Assembly: GCA_903898715.1 (NCBI GenBank)
Contig: CAIUGL010000095.1
Coordinates: forward strand, 1 to 50,656
Reading direction: 5' to 3'
DNA: 50,656 nucleotides
Origin: an uncultured Cytophagaceae bacterium
Lineage (GTDB): Bacteria; Bacteroidota; Bacteroidia; Cytophagales; Spirosomataceae
Within the stretch, counting starts at the first letter, position 1, and each line of letters starts with the position of its first letter. Both the position numbers and the translations under genes were made by a program. Positions 33,781 to 42,897 of the stretch are shown piece after piece. The notes below the pieces were generated by a model. The model made no database searches, had not been told where the DNA came from, and was given only the letters and a program-made list of their open reading frames with translations.

Positions 33781-35169
33781 TTGGCATTAATTAAATCTAT
33801 TTCAGGCATACGAGGTACGATTGGCGGGAAACCCGGTGATGGCCTTAGTCCCATTGATATTGTAACTTTTGCAGCTGCCTACGGGGCCTGGTTAAAAGGA
33901 ACAAATCCTGCTTCCAATCAAATTGTGCTCGGCCGTGATGCACGTATCTCCGGATCGATGGTATCCTCTTTAGTTGCAAATACCCTGATCGGGCTTGGCT
34001 GGGATGTATTGGATATTGGATTGTCTACTACACCCACTGTTGAACTAGCCGTCCCTTGGACAAAATCTGCTGGAGGAATTATCATTACTGCTAGTCATAA
34101 TCCTGCACAATGGAATGCGTTAAAGTTGTTAAACGATGCAGGGGAATTTATTTCCGATTCAGATGGTAAAGCCATGCTCGAACTTGCTGAAAATTTAGAT
34201 TTCAACTTTGCAGAAGTAACTCATTTAGGTAAAATTACCCAAGATGATACGTTTTTGCAGCAACATATAGATCATGTTTTAGGACTTCGTTGGGTGGATA
34301 AATCAGCCATTCAAGCAAAGAATTTTAAGGTATTAGTCGATGCCGTTAATTCGACGGGAGGAATTGTCGTACCTCAATTGCTACATGCCTTGGGTGTGAA
34401 CGATGTGGATGTGATTTTTGGTGAGCCTAATGGACATTTTGGTCATAATCCTGAACCTTTACCTGAGAATTTAACGGATATGATTGCCAAAATGAAGGCA
34501 GGTTCATATGATTTGGGCATTGTAGTCGATCCAGATGTAGATCGCTTATGCTTTATCTCCGAAGATGGTACGCCTTTCGGCGAAGAATATACCTTAGTTG
34601 CGATTGCAGATTATATCTTGTCAATCGAAAAAGGAAATACCGTTTCTAACCTTTCATCGACACGAGCGCTCGCTGATGTGACGCAACAACATGCCGGTAC
34701 CTATTTCGCTGCGGCCGTTGGCGAAGTAAATGTGGTCGCTAAAATGAAAGCCGAACATGCCATTATTGGCGGAGAAGGAAATGGCGGTGTGATTTTCCCA
34801 GAATCACATTATGGTCGGGATGCTTTAGTGGGCATTGGTTTGTTTTTGACGCATTTAGCGCGTAAGAATAAAAAAGTGAGTGCGCTACGTGCAGAGTATC
34901 CAGCGTATATCATGTCAAAAAACAAAATCGAACTTTCGGCCGATTTGAACGTGGATCTAATCTTGGCGACGGTAGCTGAACAATTCAAAGATGAGCGGGT
35001 GAATACCATCGATGGGGTGAAAATAGATTTCGCTGATCGCTGGGTTCATTTACGTAAATCCAATACGGAGCCAATTATTCGTATTTATTCCGAAGCACCT
35101 ACCGAGGCAGAAGCGAATGGGTTGGCCCAACAAATTATGCAGGTAATCACAGCGATTGCTGGCAAATAA
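33781..35169 (+). CDS. glmM: Phosphoglucosamine mutase (GlmM)
   Basis: 462 residues from a TTG start at 33781, giving ALIKSISGIRGTIGG, the N-terminus typical of this enzyme in Bacteroidota. The active serine is in TASHNP (Ser105), with the metal-binding DPDVDR, GEGNGGVIFP sugar loop and the phosphate-binding RKSNTEPIIRIYSE near the C-terminus. It converts glucosamine 6-phosphate to glucosamine 1-phosphate for peptidoglycan and LPS. The longer frame starting at 33748 overlaps a putative promoter and is rejected. The cysteine desulfurase gene follows after seven bases. Confidence 0.92.
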   Translation: MALIKSISGIRGTIGGKPGDGLSPIDIVTFAAAYGAWLKGTNPASNQIVLGRDARISGSMVSSLVANTLIGLGWDVLDIGLSTTPTVELAVPWTKSAGGIIITASHNPAQWNALKLLNDAGEFISDSDGKAMLELAENLDFNFAEVTHLGKITQDDTFLQQHIDHVLGLRWVDKSAIQAKNFKVLVDAVNSTGGIVVPQLLHALGVNDVDVIFGEPNGHFGHNPEPLPENLTDMIAKMKAGSYDLGIVVDPDVDRLCFISEDGTPFGEEYTLVAIADYILSIEKGNTVSNLSSTRALADVTQQHAGTYFAAAVGEVNVVAKMKAEHAIIGGEGNGGVIFPESHYGRDALVGIGLFLTHLARKNKKVSALRAEYPAYIMSKNKIELSADLNVDLILATVAEQFKDERVNTIDGVKIDFADRWVHLRKSNTEPIIRIYSEAPTEAEANGLAQQIMQVITAIAGK

Positions 35170-35176
35170 GCATCAC

Positions 35177-36325
35177 ATGACATCAACAACAAAAACACCA
35201 ATTTACCTCGATAATGCGGCAACCACTCCGGTGGATCCGGCTGTTTGGTCGGAAATGCAACCTTTGTTTGAGCAATTTACAGCGAACCCTTCGTCGATTC
35301 ACTCACATGGCCGACAAGCCAAAGTTGTTGTAGAAAAAGCACGGAAGGCCGTAGCGTCTTTGTTAAACACGTCACCTGCCGAGATATTTTTCACCTCGGG
35401 TGGAACGGAGGCCGATAATACCGTGATTCAATCGGCTGTTTTATACGGTGGTGTGAAAACGATCATTACATCTCCACTCGAGCATCATGCGGTTTTACAT
35501 ACGGCTGAAGCTTGGAGTAAATTAGGTGTAGCTGAGGTTAAATTGGTACACATTAATGCGCAAGGAGACATTGATTTAGCTCATTTGGAGGAACTATTGG
35601 CTGGAAGTTCCAAGGCTTTGGTGAGTCTCATGCAAGGTAATAATGAAATTGGAAATCTATTGGATCTACATGGAGTAGGTTCTTTATGCCAAAAGTACGG
35701 AGCTCTTTTTCATTCCGATACAGTTCAAACGATGGGGCATTTTCCACACGATTTACAAGAATTGCCTGTTGACTTTATCGTAGGTGCCGCCCATAAATTT
35801 CATGGACCCAAAGGTATTGGATTCTTGTATGCACGCGCTGGGGTAGGTTTTCATCCACTGATGCACGGCGGTGCGCAAGAGCGTAATCAGCGCGGCGGAA
35901 CAGAAAATGTATATGGTATGGTGGGTTTAGCTAAAGCGTTAACCATGGCCTATGAATCCATGGATGCGCATATGTCCCACATTAAGTCCATTAAATCCTA
36001 TTTTATTGAAGGACTGAAAGCTCGTTTTCCTGGAGTTGAATTTAATGGTCGTTCAGGCGAAGTAGACAATAGTTTGTATACTGTTTTGAATGTTCGCTTT
36101 CCAAACGTTCCAGATGGCGATATGTTGTTGTTTCAATTAGATATCGAGAAAATTTCTGCGTCTGGTGGTAGCGCCTGTTCTAGCGGAACGTCGGTGGGTT
36201 CACATGTGTTGACTGCTTTGAATCCAACGGCTACAGGAGCAGCTGTTCGTTTTTCTTTTTCGAAGAATAATACCAAAGAGGAGATTGATCGGGTACTTGA
36301 GGTCCTGGAAAGATTAGTAAAATAG
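35177..36325 (+). CDS. Cysteine desulfurase (NifS/IscS-like)
   Basis: 382 residues of a class V aminotransferase fold: YLDNAATTPVDP, GGTEADNTVIQSA, HHAVLHTAE, the PLP lysine in GAAHKFHGPKGIGFLY and the mobile-loop persulfide cysteine in SGGSACSSGT. It mobilises sulfur from cysteine for Fe-S clusters and thio-modified tRNA. The isolated position, downstream of glmM rather than of iscU, leaves NifS versus IscS open. ATG 35177 is chosen over an upstream Met. It ends at a hairpin shared with proS. Confidence 0.92.
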   Translation: MTSTTKTPIYLDNAATTPVDPAVWSEMQPLFEQFTANPSSIHSHGRQAKVVVEKARKAVASLLNTSPAEIFFTSGGTEADNTVIQSAVLYGGVKTIITSPLEHHAVLHTAEAWSKLGVAEVKLVHINAQGDIDLAHLEELLAGSSKALVSLMQGNNEIGNLLDLHGVGSLCQKYGALFHSDTVQTMGHFPHDLQELPVDFIVGAAHKFHGPKGIGFLYARAGVGFHPLMHGGAQERNQRGGTENVYGMVGLAKALTMAYESMDAHMSHIKSIKSYFIEGLKARFPGVEFNGRSGEVDNSLYTVLNVRFPNVPDGDMLLFQLDIEKISASGGSACSSGTSVGSHVLTALNPTATGAAVRFSFSKNNTKEEIDRVLEVLERLVK

Positions 36326-36329
36326 CATT

Positions 36330-36359
36330 AAAAAAGACGCGAAACTTCGCGTCTTTTTT
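36330..36359. terminator. Bidirectional intrinsic terminator
   Basis: GACGCGAA (36336-36343) and TTCGCGTC (36346-36353), two-base loop AC, with six A before and six T after. Sequence and arrangement are almost the same as at 3093-3123, and again a heptamer array follows directly. Confidence 0.88.
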
Positions 36360-36368
36360 GTTTTTCGT

Positions 36369-36417
36369 CGTCCAACGTCCAACGTCCAACGTCTAACGTC
36401 CAGCGTCTAACGTCCAA
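36369..36417 (+). repeat. Heptamer array CGTCYAR x7
   Basis: Seven phase-perfect units: CGTCCAA three times, CGTCTAA, CGTCCAG, CGTCTAA, CGTCCAA, with no spacer. It ends five bases before the proS stop codon (36422-36424). Transitions C/T at position 5 and A/G at position 7 are the only variation. Confidence 0.85.
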
Positions 36418-36421
36418 TATT

Positions 36422-37894
36422 TTAATATGCTCGCGCAAACATCACGCGTTTATTAGACGGATTACCTGTCAATATACATTTGCCAGCTTCCTCTTTGGCA
36501 TCTAAAGGAATGCAACGAATTGTTGCTTTGGTTAAATCCTTTATTTTGTCTTCCGTTTCAGATGTGCCATCCCAGTGGGCTGAAACGAAACCTCCCGCAT
36601 CTAGTTTGGCATTGAATTCATCCCAGGTATTTACAACGTGTGTATTTTCAGTACGGAATGCCAAAGCCTTCGCGTAGATTTTCTCTTGAATATCTGTTAA
36701 GGTGTCAACCACCACTTGCTCAATACCTTCGAATGCCATCGATGTTTTTTCCCGTGTATCGCGACGCGCTAATTCAATAGTCCCATTTTCCATATCACGG
36801 TTTCCAATCGCCAAGCGAATAGGTACACCCTTTAATTCATATTCGGCAAATTTGAAACCAGGACTTTGATTCTCCGATACATCAAACTTGACAGATACAC
36901 CTTGCTTACGCAATGACTTGACTAATGGATTTACTTTTTCTTTAATCGCATTCAGTTGGTCTTCACCCTTATAAATAGGTACAATAACCACTTGGATCGG
37001 AGCTAGTTTAGGAGGCAATACCAAACCTTGATCATCTGAGTGCGCCATAATTAAAGCACCCATCAAGCGGGTAGAAACTCCCCATGAGGTTCCCCAAACG
37101 TAGTCCAATTGGTTTTCCTTACTTAAGAATTTAACATCAAATGCTTTGGCAAAATTTTGACCCAAGAAGTGTGATGTTCCAGCCTGCAATGCTTTTCCAT
37201 CTTGCATCAAGGCTTCAATACAATAGGTTTCATCTGCGCCTGCAAAACGCTCATTAGCCGTTTTAATTCCTTTAACAACCGGCATGGCCATAAAATTCTC
37301 TGCGAAATCAGCGTAGACCTCTAGCATTTGTTCGGTTTCTTCGATGGCTTCTTGCTTAGTCGCATGCGCCGTATGTCCTTCTTGCCAAAGAAATTCTGCC
37401 GTACGAAGAAATAAACGTGTACGCATTTCCCAGCGAACAACATTAGCCCACTGATTAATTAATAAGGGTAAATCGCGGTAAGATTGAATCCAGTTTTTAT
37501 AGGTCGACCAAATTACCGTTTCTGATGTTGGCCTTACAATTAACTCTTCTTCCAATTTAGCATCCGGATCCACGATCACTCCGCCACCATTGGGGTCATT
37601 TTTTAGTCGGTAATGTGTTACAACCGCACATTCTTTGGCAAAACCTTCTACGTGCGAAGCTTCTTTTGAAAGAAATGATTTGGGGATAAATAACGGAAAA
37701 TAGGCATTCGTGTGGCCCGTTTCTTTGAACATATCATCGAGTGCGCGTTGCATTTTTTCCCAAATGGAATACCCATAAGGTTTAATAATCATACATCCAC
37801 GAACTGCAGAATTTTCGGCTAAATCAGCCCGTTTTACTAACTCATTATACCATTCTGAATAGTTTTCAGACCGACTTGGAAGGGATTTACTCAT
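36422..37894 (-). CDS. proS: Prolyl-tRNA synthetase (short, archaeal/eukaryote-type)
   Basis: 490 residues of class II synthetase without the bacterial INS editing domain. Motif 2 is [28 protein letters not shown] and motif 3 the [22 protein letters not shown] region; the C-terminal domain holds a Zn-type extension ([26 protein letters not shown]) ending in Tyr as in archaeal ProRS. It charges tRNA-Pro. The archaeal-type form is the usual one in Bacteroidota and not in itself a sign of transfer. Monocistronic, convergent with the cysteine desulfurase. Confidence 0.96.
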   Translation of the reverse strand: MSKSLPSRSENYSEWYNELVKRADLAENSAVRGCMIIKPYGYSIWEKMQRALDDMFKETGHTNAYFPLFIPKSFLSKEASHVEGFAKECAVVTHYRLKNDPNGGGVIVDPDAKLEEELIVRPTSETVIWSTYKNWIQSYRDLPLLINQWANVVRWEMRTRLFLRTAEFLWQEGHTAHATKQEAIEETEQMLEVYADFAENFMAMPVVKGIKTANERFAGADETYCIEALMQDGKALQAGTSHFLGQNFAKAFDVKFLSKENQLDYVWGTSWGVSTRLMGALIMAHSDDQGLVLPPKLAPIQVVIVPIYKGEDQLNAIKEKVNPLVKSLRKQGVSVKFDVSENQSPGFKFAEYELKGVPIRLAIGNRDMENGTIELARRDTREKTSMAFEGIEQVVVDTLTDIQEKIYAKALAFRTENTHVVNTWDEFNAKLDAGGFVSAHWDGTSETEDKIKDLTKATIRCIPLDAKEEAGKCILTGNPSNKRVMFARAY

Positions 37895-37929
37895 CTGTTT
37901 TTTTTGCAGTTTTATTATCTAGTCTCATC

Positions 37930-37973
37930 GTTCTATAATCGAGTCTGTAGGTTCTACCATTTTTGTTCTATAA
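37930..37973. repeat. GTTCTA direct repeats upstream of the lipoprotein gene
   Basis: GTTCTATAA occurs at 37930-37938 and 37965-37973 with a partial copy GTTCTACC at 37951-37958, at 14- to 21-base spacing. The 190-base gap is otherwise AT-rich and has no clear promoter boxes. Repeats may be operator half-sites or chance. Confidence 0.3.
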
Positions 37974-38085
37974 CTTAGACTAAAATTGCAAAACCTATCG
38001 TTATTACATGTAACTTTATCGAACTTTGAACGCCAAAGATACGTTATTGTCGGTAGTTTTAGCTTATAATTTAATCACTTTAGCC

Positions 38086-39045
38086 ATGAAAAATTATTGG
38101 AATGCCTTCGTAGTTGTGGCCAGTTTATTGATTTTTTCTGCCTGCTCGCTCTCGCAACCCGGAACCCAGCAGTCTTTAGTAGCTGATGATTTATATGATT
38201 CTTTTCAAAAACCAGCTTCTGCATATACCCCTAAAAAGAGTTCTCATTACCTTAATCCAGATGAAGATGCAACCTTAATTCAAGAAGAAGAAGGTGTGAT
38301 GATTCGTGAGGATGAAACCAATTTTTTAAATTCACGCAGTGTTTATGCGAATTCATACGCTGATGGTTTTGATTCCGGCTTTCGTTCCGGTGTATTTTCG
38401 GCTAATCCCTGGAACAATTGGTATACTAATCCCTTCATTACATTTGGTATGGGAGGATTTTATGGTTCGCGCATTATTGCGCCGATCAATGCCTGGGGAA
38501 TGTATGATCCGTTTTTTAATCCGTATGCCTTCAACTCGCTAAATAGCTTTTATGATCCATTTTTTGGATATAATGCCTATAATGGATTTCGTAATCCGTT
38601 CGGATATGCAGGTTTTGGTATGGGAGGGGTTCGATACATGGGCAATTTTAATTTGATCAACGTGTATGGTGGGATGAATTACATAGCTCCTTCCGTAGGA
38701 AATGTAAACCGCCGCGAACCTGTAGCACGTCCTAATCGTGGTCCTCGTGATGCCAGCGCAACGAATCAATATCGCGATGGAAATATGAATAATTCGCCTC
38801 GTGGTAGTAATAATTCGTACAATACGCAAGGAACGAATCAGCCGCGTGTGAATAGCAATCAAATGGACAGATCACCTGTTCAGGCGGCGCCACGACGGAA
38901 TACCAATTTTGAATATCGACCTGCTCAGCCTCAAACAAATTATGGCCAAAGTCAGCAGAATTATTCAGCACCCTCTTCAAACTACAGCTCAGGAGGATCT
39001 TACTCGGGTGGTGGTGGAGGTGGTTCATCTCGTGGTCCAAGATAA
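38086..39045 (+). CDS. Lipoprotein with aromatic-Gly and Gln/Asn-rich regions
   Basis: 319 residues from the ATG at 38086; a longer frame starting at 38026 would put the lipobox (IFSAC, near residue 20) too far in. After a charged linker comes a region (about 95-205) with many Tyr, Phe, Asn and Gly (DPFFGYNAYNGFRNPFGYAGFG), then Asn/Gln/Arg/Pro-rich disordered sequence and a C-terminal Gly/Ser run. No enzymatic motif is visible. It is placed seven bases before a FadL-like outer-membrane protein gene, so both are probably co-transcribed and surface-associated. Function unknown; low complexity makes homology unreliable. Confidence 0.7.
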   Translation: MKNYWNAFVVVASLLIFSACSLSQPGTQQSLVADDLYDSFQKPASAYTPKKSSHYLNPDEDATLIQEEEGVMIREDETNFLNSRSVYANSYADGFDSGFRSGVFSANPWNNWYTNPFITFGMGGFYGSRIIAPINAWGMYDPFFNPYAFNSLNSFYDPFFGYNAYNGFRNPFGYAGFGMGGVRYMGNFNLINVYGGMNYIAPSVGNVNRREPVARPNRGPRDASATNQYRDGNMNNSPRGSNNSYNTQGTNQPRVNSNQMDRSPVQAAPRRNTNFEYRPAQPQTNYGQSQQNYSAPSSNYSSGGSYSGGGGGGSSRGPR

Positions 39046-39052
39046 TTTGTTC

Positions 39053-40621
39053 ATGAAAAAGCTATTTTTACTCTGTGTATGTGTGCTCACAGCAGCGCAT
39101 GTACACGCGCAGATTTATTCTTATCCAAATTTAGCGCGACAATTTAGCACAAGCTATGCAACTGGTTCCGCGCGTATGCAAGGACTAGGAGGTAATTACG
39201 GGGTGCTTGGAGCTGATTTAAGTGCTATTGCAGGTAATCCAGCCGGTCTAGGTTTTTACACCCGTTCTGAAGTAGGGATTACGCTCGCTACGCATGATGC
39301 TCAAACGAAGGCAACCTACTTAGACCAATCTACCCAAGAATCAAATTCGAGTTTGCGTATCCCCAATTTTGGTGTCGTCATCACGGGGGATTATATGAAT
39401 CGTTCGGATTGGCGTGGTACGTTTGGTATTGGATATTCACAGCGGGTCATATTTTCGCAGCCTTTGAAAATGGAAGGCACCAACAACCGGAGTTCATATT
39501 TGGATAAATTAATTGAGAAAGCTGATAGTCGGTACAACTACGCTGGTGGCAGGGATATCGATGGAAATTTTATTGACGATGAATATGACCCTGACTTTAA
39601 AGCAGCCAATACACCTGAGGGAGTGGCCTATCAAACCTTTTTAATTAACAATTCCAATTCGGGTGGCGCACCATTTAGTCGATTTGAGCCTAATTTACCT
39701 ACCTATCAGATGGGTTCAGCCACCAACACGGGTTTGGTTTCACAATGGAACATTAGCTATGGAGCGAATTATCAAGAGCGCTTATTCTTAGGTATCGGTC
39801 TTCATTTTTCTAGATTAAAATCAATAAGCGATTTCAGTTGGACCGAAGATTTTATTGGTGCCAATTATGTAGCCGGTTTTGAATCTGTTGAAAAGCTCGA
39901 AACAACGGGCTCTGGCGTCTCAGCTACCTTAGGATTAATTTACAAAGTGTCACCTAGTTTGCGCGTTTCGGTTGCCGCGGAGACACCTATGTATTATGAT
40001 CAAATGGCCGAACGCCTGACAGGTATTACGTATCCACGTATTTTTGGTGTGCCTTCTGAGTTAGATGGGAAGCCAATTACGATTACCAAGGTTAATCCTG
40101 TACGTTTATTGCCCAATGAATTTGCGTATCAACTACTAACACCCTTTAAATTTTCAGCAGGTGCAGCCTACTTTTTTGGCAAACGCGCATTGCTAAGTTT
40201 TGATGCGGAATATATGAATTATGACGGTATGCGTGTTGGAGCTACGGAATTAGGGGCGTTTGCCAATCAGCAGTTTAAGGATCGATATAATGGACAAATT
40301 AAGTCTACCTTTCAGTCCGTACTTAACATAAAAGCGGGTGCTGAGATTCGCGTAAGCTCTTCATGGAGCGTGCGTGGTGGCGTTGCCTCGTATGGTCAAA
40401 TTTTTGCTCCAAGTTATGACTCCATCGATCGGACACAGTTTCAAATCTCGGCTGGAGTAGGGTATCGGACAAATGCTTTTTACATCGATTTGGGTGTTTG
40501 GCAGCGGACGGGTAAAGATGCTTACACACCATATACATTAAAAAATGCGGCCGATTTCAGTTCAGCCGCATTACAAATTACAAATACCCAAATTGTGCTT
40601 GGGGGAGGAGTCTATTTTTAG
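39053..40621 (+). CDS. OMPP1/FadL/TodX-type outer-membrane protein
   Basis: 522 residues from the ATG at 39053. Signal peptide (MKKLFLLCVCVLTAAHVHAQ) precedes RQFSTSYATGSARMQGLGGNYGVLGADLSAIAGNPAGLGFYTRSEVG, the N-terminal pattern of the FadL/OMPP1 family hatch region in Bacteroidota. The rest is alternating beta-strand sequence with a C-terminal aromatic (GGGVYF). These barrels move hydrophobic substrates such as fatty acids across the outer membrane; substrate not predictable. Convergent with aroK, with four bases of overlap. Confidence 0.85.
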   Translation: MKKLFLLCVCVLTAAHVHAQIYSYPNLARQFSTSYATGSARMQGLGGNYGVLGADLSAIAGNPAGLGFYTRSEVGITLATHDAQTKATYLDQSTQESNSSLRIPNFGVVITGDYMNRSDWRGTFGIGYSQRVIFSQPLKMEGTNNRSSYLDKLIEKADSRYNYAGGRDIDGNFIDDEYDPDFKAANTPEGVAYQTFLINNSNSGGAPFSRFEPNLPTYQMGSATNTGLVSQWNISYGANYQERLFLGIGLHFSRLKSISDFSWTEDFIGANYVAGFESVEKLETTGSGVSATLGLIYKVSPSLRVSVAAETPMYYDQMAERLTGITYPRIFGVPSELDGKPITITKVNPVRLLPNEFAYQLLTPFKFSAGAAYFFGKRALLSFDAEYMNYDGMRVGATELGAFANQQFKDRYNGQIKSTFQSVLNIKAGAEIRVSSSWSVRGGVASYGQIFAPSYDSIDRTQFQISAGVGYRTNAFYIDLGVWQRTGKDAYTPYTLKNAADFSSAALQITNTQIVLGGGVYF

Positions 40622-41136
40622 ACTGGAATGTATTGTTCTAATAGCCAAAGAATTTGACTTACAGTAATTTCACCGTCTACTTGAATATCAGCTTTTTGGT
40701 ATTCGGGTAGGCGCTCTTGAAATGTTTTCTTGATTGATTCAATAACGACCTCTTCACTTTGAGTTTTGTCTAATAAAGGACGATTATTGCCCTGCGCCTT
40801 ATATAATCGCTTGGCCAAATCATTGACATCCACATTCAAAAAGATACTCACCCCATTCGCCTTAATAAAATCCATGTTATTGTTAAAGCAGGGAACACCA
40901 CCTCCAGTCGCAATCACCATAGACTGATCCGGCTGAAAGCCATGTAATGTTTTCTTTTCTAATTCTCTGAAGTGCGCTTCTCCATAATTAGAGAATATTT
41001 CAGATACGGTCTTTTGTTCTCTTGTTTCAATCAACTTGTCCATATCGGTAAAGCTGTACCCTAAATTCCGCGCTAATTCTTTGCCTAATGTACTTTTTCC
41101 CGAAGAGGGCATGCCCACTAAATAAATGTTTTTCAT
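40618..41136 (-). CDS. aroK: Shikimate kinase
   Basis: 172 residues: Walker A GMPSSGKSTLGKELA at about 8-22, DMDKLIE, the shikimate-binding RELE-type region (FRELEKKTL), the GGGVP core of Walker B and the lid RPLLDK. It phosphorylates shikimate at the 3-position; aroQ of the same pathway is at 49.8 kb. First gene after aroK going leftward is convergent; upstream eight bases separate it from the DoxX-like gene. Confidence 0.96.
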   Translation of the reverse strand: MKNIYLVGMPSSGKSTLGKELARNLGYSFTDMDKLIETREQKTVSEIFSNYGEAHFRELEKKTLHGFQPDQSMVIATGGGVPCFNNNMDFIKANGVSIFLNVDVNDLAKRLYKAQGNNRPLLDKTQSEEVVIESIKKTFQERLPEYQKADIQVDGEITVSQILWLLEQYIPV

Positions 41137-41143
41137 TCCTGAA

Positions 41144-42235
41144 CTATTTTAAACTTTGATGAATTTCATCCGCAGATGGCAGGCTATAGGCCGACCATTT
41201 TCCTTTGACGGTGCCTTGGCTAATAAGCCAAAGACCTGGACTTGAGCGAATGATTGTTTTTAATACTTTGGTATCTGCAGATAAAGCAGGGAAGGCCAAT
41301 TGATATTGATGTCTCAATGCATTCACTTCTTCATCAGTAGACGCACTGACTAGCCAAATAGGAATCTTTAATTCGCTAGCTAGTTTTGCAATCGCTGAAA
41401 ACGCGCTTTCGTGCGTATGGTGTACATTGGGGACAATGACCAATGCATGATTTCCTTTGAATAATAATTGCGTGTAGTTTGTCGTATCTCCGTCTACCCA
41501 CAATTGATAATCTGTAATCAATGGCCGCGCATCCTTCTCATTAATGGCTTGCATGGAAACATACTCAGCTTTTGGATCCGTTGGCATCTCTGTTAATTCA
41601 GTTTCTTTACCATTAATCTTGTAGATATAACTGAATTTTAGTTCCTCCCGATTTTTCATGTTCGCAGGAATGTTTTCGCCAACGGCATAGGGTAAACTAT
41701 CCCAAATAGGTAGGAAAAAGTAAGAATATGTACCAAATCCAACACTGAGTACCGCACTCAATAAAACCCATTTGCCACTTTTTGAGCGAAGTGTAGGTTT
41801 ATCTGTCATAAACAGTAAACCGGTCAAGATTAATAAAAAGATATCTTTCGCAAATGACGTCCAAGGAGTTAATTTGATGGCTTCCCCAAAACACCCACAG
41901 TCGGTGACTTTATTAAAATAAGCCGAATAAAACGTCAGAAAGCTAAAAAACAGAATTAATCCAATAAAGCTGTAGAGGATTTTTTTGGTTTGGAAATTTA
42001 GCCATAATGCGATTGCAAGTATTACTTCGGCGCTGCTCAACAAGATGGAAAGAAGTAGGGCTTGCGGAATAAGTAATTTCCAAAAGCCAGACATCCACGG
42101 GAAATCTACCGAAAACACATCAAAATATTCCTCCAACTTAAGTTGAGTTCCGATTGGGTCATTTAGTTTAATGAGTCCCGAAAAAAGAAATAGTCCTGCC
42201 AGTAGGAATGTGGCAATTTGACGGGTTAGTTTCAT
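41144..42235 (-). CDS. DoxX/MauE-like membrane protein (BT_3928-type)
   Basis: 363 residues. The N-terminal half has four to five membrane helices (about 1-160), with the motif KVTDCGCFGEAIKLTPWTSFAKD at about 110-131 typical of MauE/DoxX-type redox membrane proteins: a CxC in a loop. The C-terminal half is soluble and resembles a thioredoxin-like periplasmic domain (VPNVHHTHESAFSAIAKLASELKIPIWLVSAS) but with no obvious CxxC. Such proteins may help electron supply to periplasmic thiol proteins; that is a family inference. Between aroK and DUF1599, five to eight bases apart. Confidence 0.75.
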   Translation of the reverse strand: MKLTRQIATFLLAGLFLFSGLIKLNDPIGTQLKLEEYFDVFSVDFPWMSGFWKLLIPQALLLSILLSSAEVILAIALWLNFQTKKILYSFIGLILFFSFLTFYSAYFNKVTDCGCFGEAIKLTPWTSFAKDIFLLILTGLLFMTDKPTLRSKSGKWVLLSAVLSVGFGTYSYFFLPIWDSLPYAVGENIPANMKNREELKFSYIYKINGKETELTEMPTDPKAEYVSMQAINEKDARPLITDYQLWVDGDTTNYTQLLFKGNHALVIVPNVHHTHESAFSAIAKLASELKIPIWLVSASTDEEVNALRHQYQLAFPALSADTKVLKTIIRSSPGLWLISQGTVKGKWSAYSLPSADEIHQSLK

Positions 42236-42240
42236 GTGAC

Positions 42241-42822
42241 CTATTGTTGTTGGGCCATCTGTATTTGCCCTTGTTTTAGTTGGATGAGGCAGAATACAGC
42301 GTAATTCAACATATCTTGGTAGTTGGCTTCCACTCCCTCTGAAACGAGTGTAACTCCTTGATTGTTTTCAATTTGCTTGGTCCGGAAAATTTTCATGAGA
42401 ATCAAATCGGTCATGCTGCTAATGCGCATATCACGCCACGCTTCACCGTAATCATGATTTTTATTTCGCAATAATTCTAGTGTAATTTCGACTTGTTGGT
42501 CATAATGCTCGCCAATTTCCGCCGGACTAAACTCCATTTGATCTGAATTTTCAAGCGATTTTTGGATCAAGGCAATGATGCAATAATTGATGATGCCAAT
42601 GAATTCACCTTCGATGCCGTCCTCGATTTTTTGAAGACCCTTATCTTGGATACTACGAATGCGTTGGGCTTTAATGAAAATCTGGTCTGTTAGGCTTGGC
42701 AAGCGTAAAATTCGCCAGGATGTACCGTAATCTTTGTTCTTTTTATCGAACAAGGCTTTGCAGTGTGCAATTACTTGGCGATATTCGATTTCGGTTTGGG
42801 AAGGCGATGAGTCCCTATTCAT
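42241..42822 (-). CDS. Tandem DUF1599 protein
   Basis: 193 residues that contain the same unit twice: KKNKDYGTSWRILRLPSLTDQIFIKAQRIRSIQD near 30-62 and NKNHDYGEAWRDMRISSMTDLILMKIFRTKQIEN near 120-153. DUF1599 is a nucleotide-modification-associated family without known biochemistry; the conserved DYGxxWR and TD.I.xK parts look like a binding site. The duplication gives a covalent pseudo-dimer. First gene of the aroK transcription unit, divergent from folP. Confidence 0.85.
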   Translation of the reverse strand: MNRDSSPSQTEIEYRQVIAHCKALFDKKNKDYGTSWRILRLPSLTDQIFIKAQRIRSIQDKGLQKIEDGIEGEFIGIINYCIIALIQKSLENSDQMEFSPAEIGEHYDQQVEITLELLRNKNHDYGEAWRDMRISSMTDLILMKIFRTKQIENNQGVTLVSEGVEANYQDMLNYAVFCLIQLKQGQIQMAQQQ

Positions 42823-42897
42823 ACGGTCTTGATTTTTACGATGCTCGTTTTCTTTTAGCCTACAAAAATATTTAAATTATCCTAAATTTCAGCTCAT

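Noticed and set aside
36365-36420. Heptamer array as a small CRISPR array
   Set aside because: Units are 7 bp and directly adjacent, with no spacers, and no cas genes are present.
38539-39040. His/Ile-rich open frames on the minus strand opposite the lipoprotein and porin genes
   Set aside because: They are antisense shadows of low-complexity coding sequence with no start context or family resemblance.
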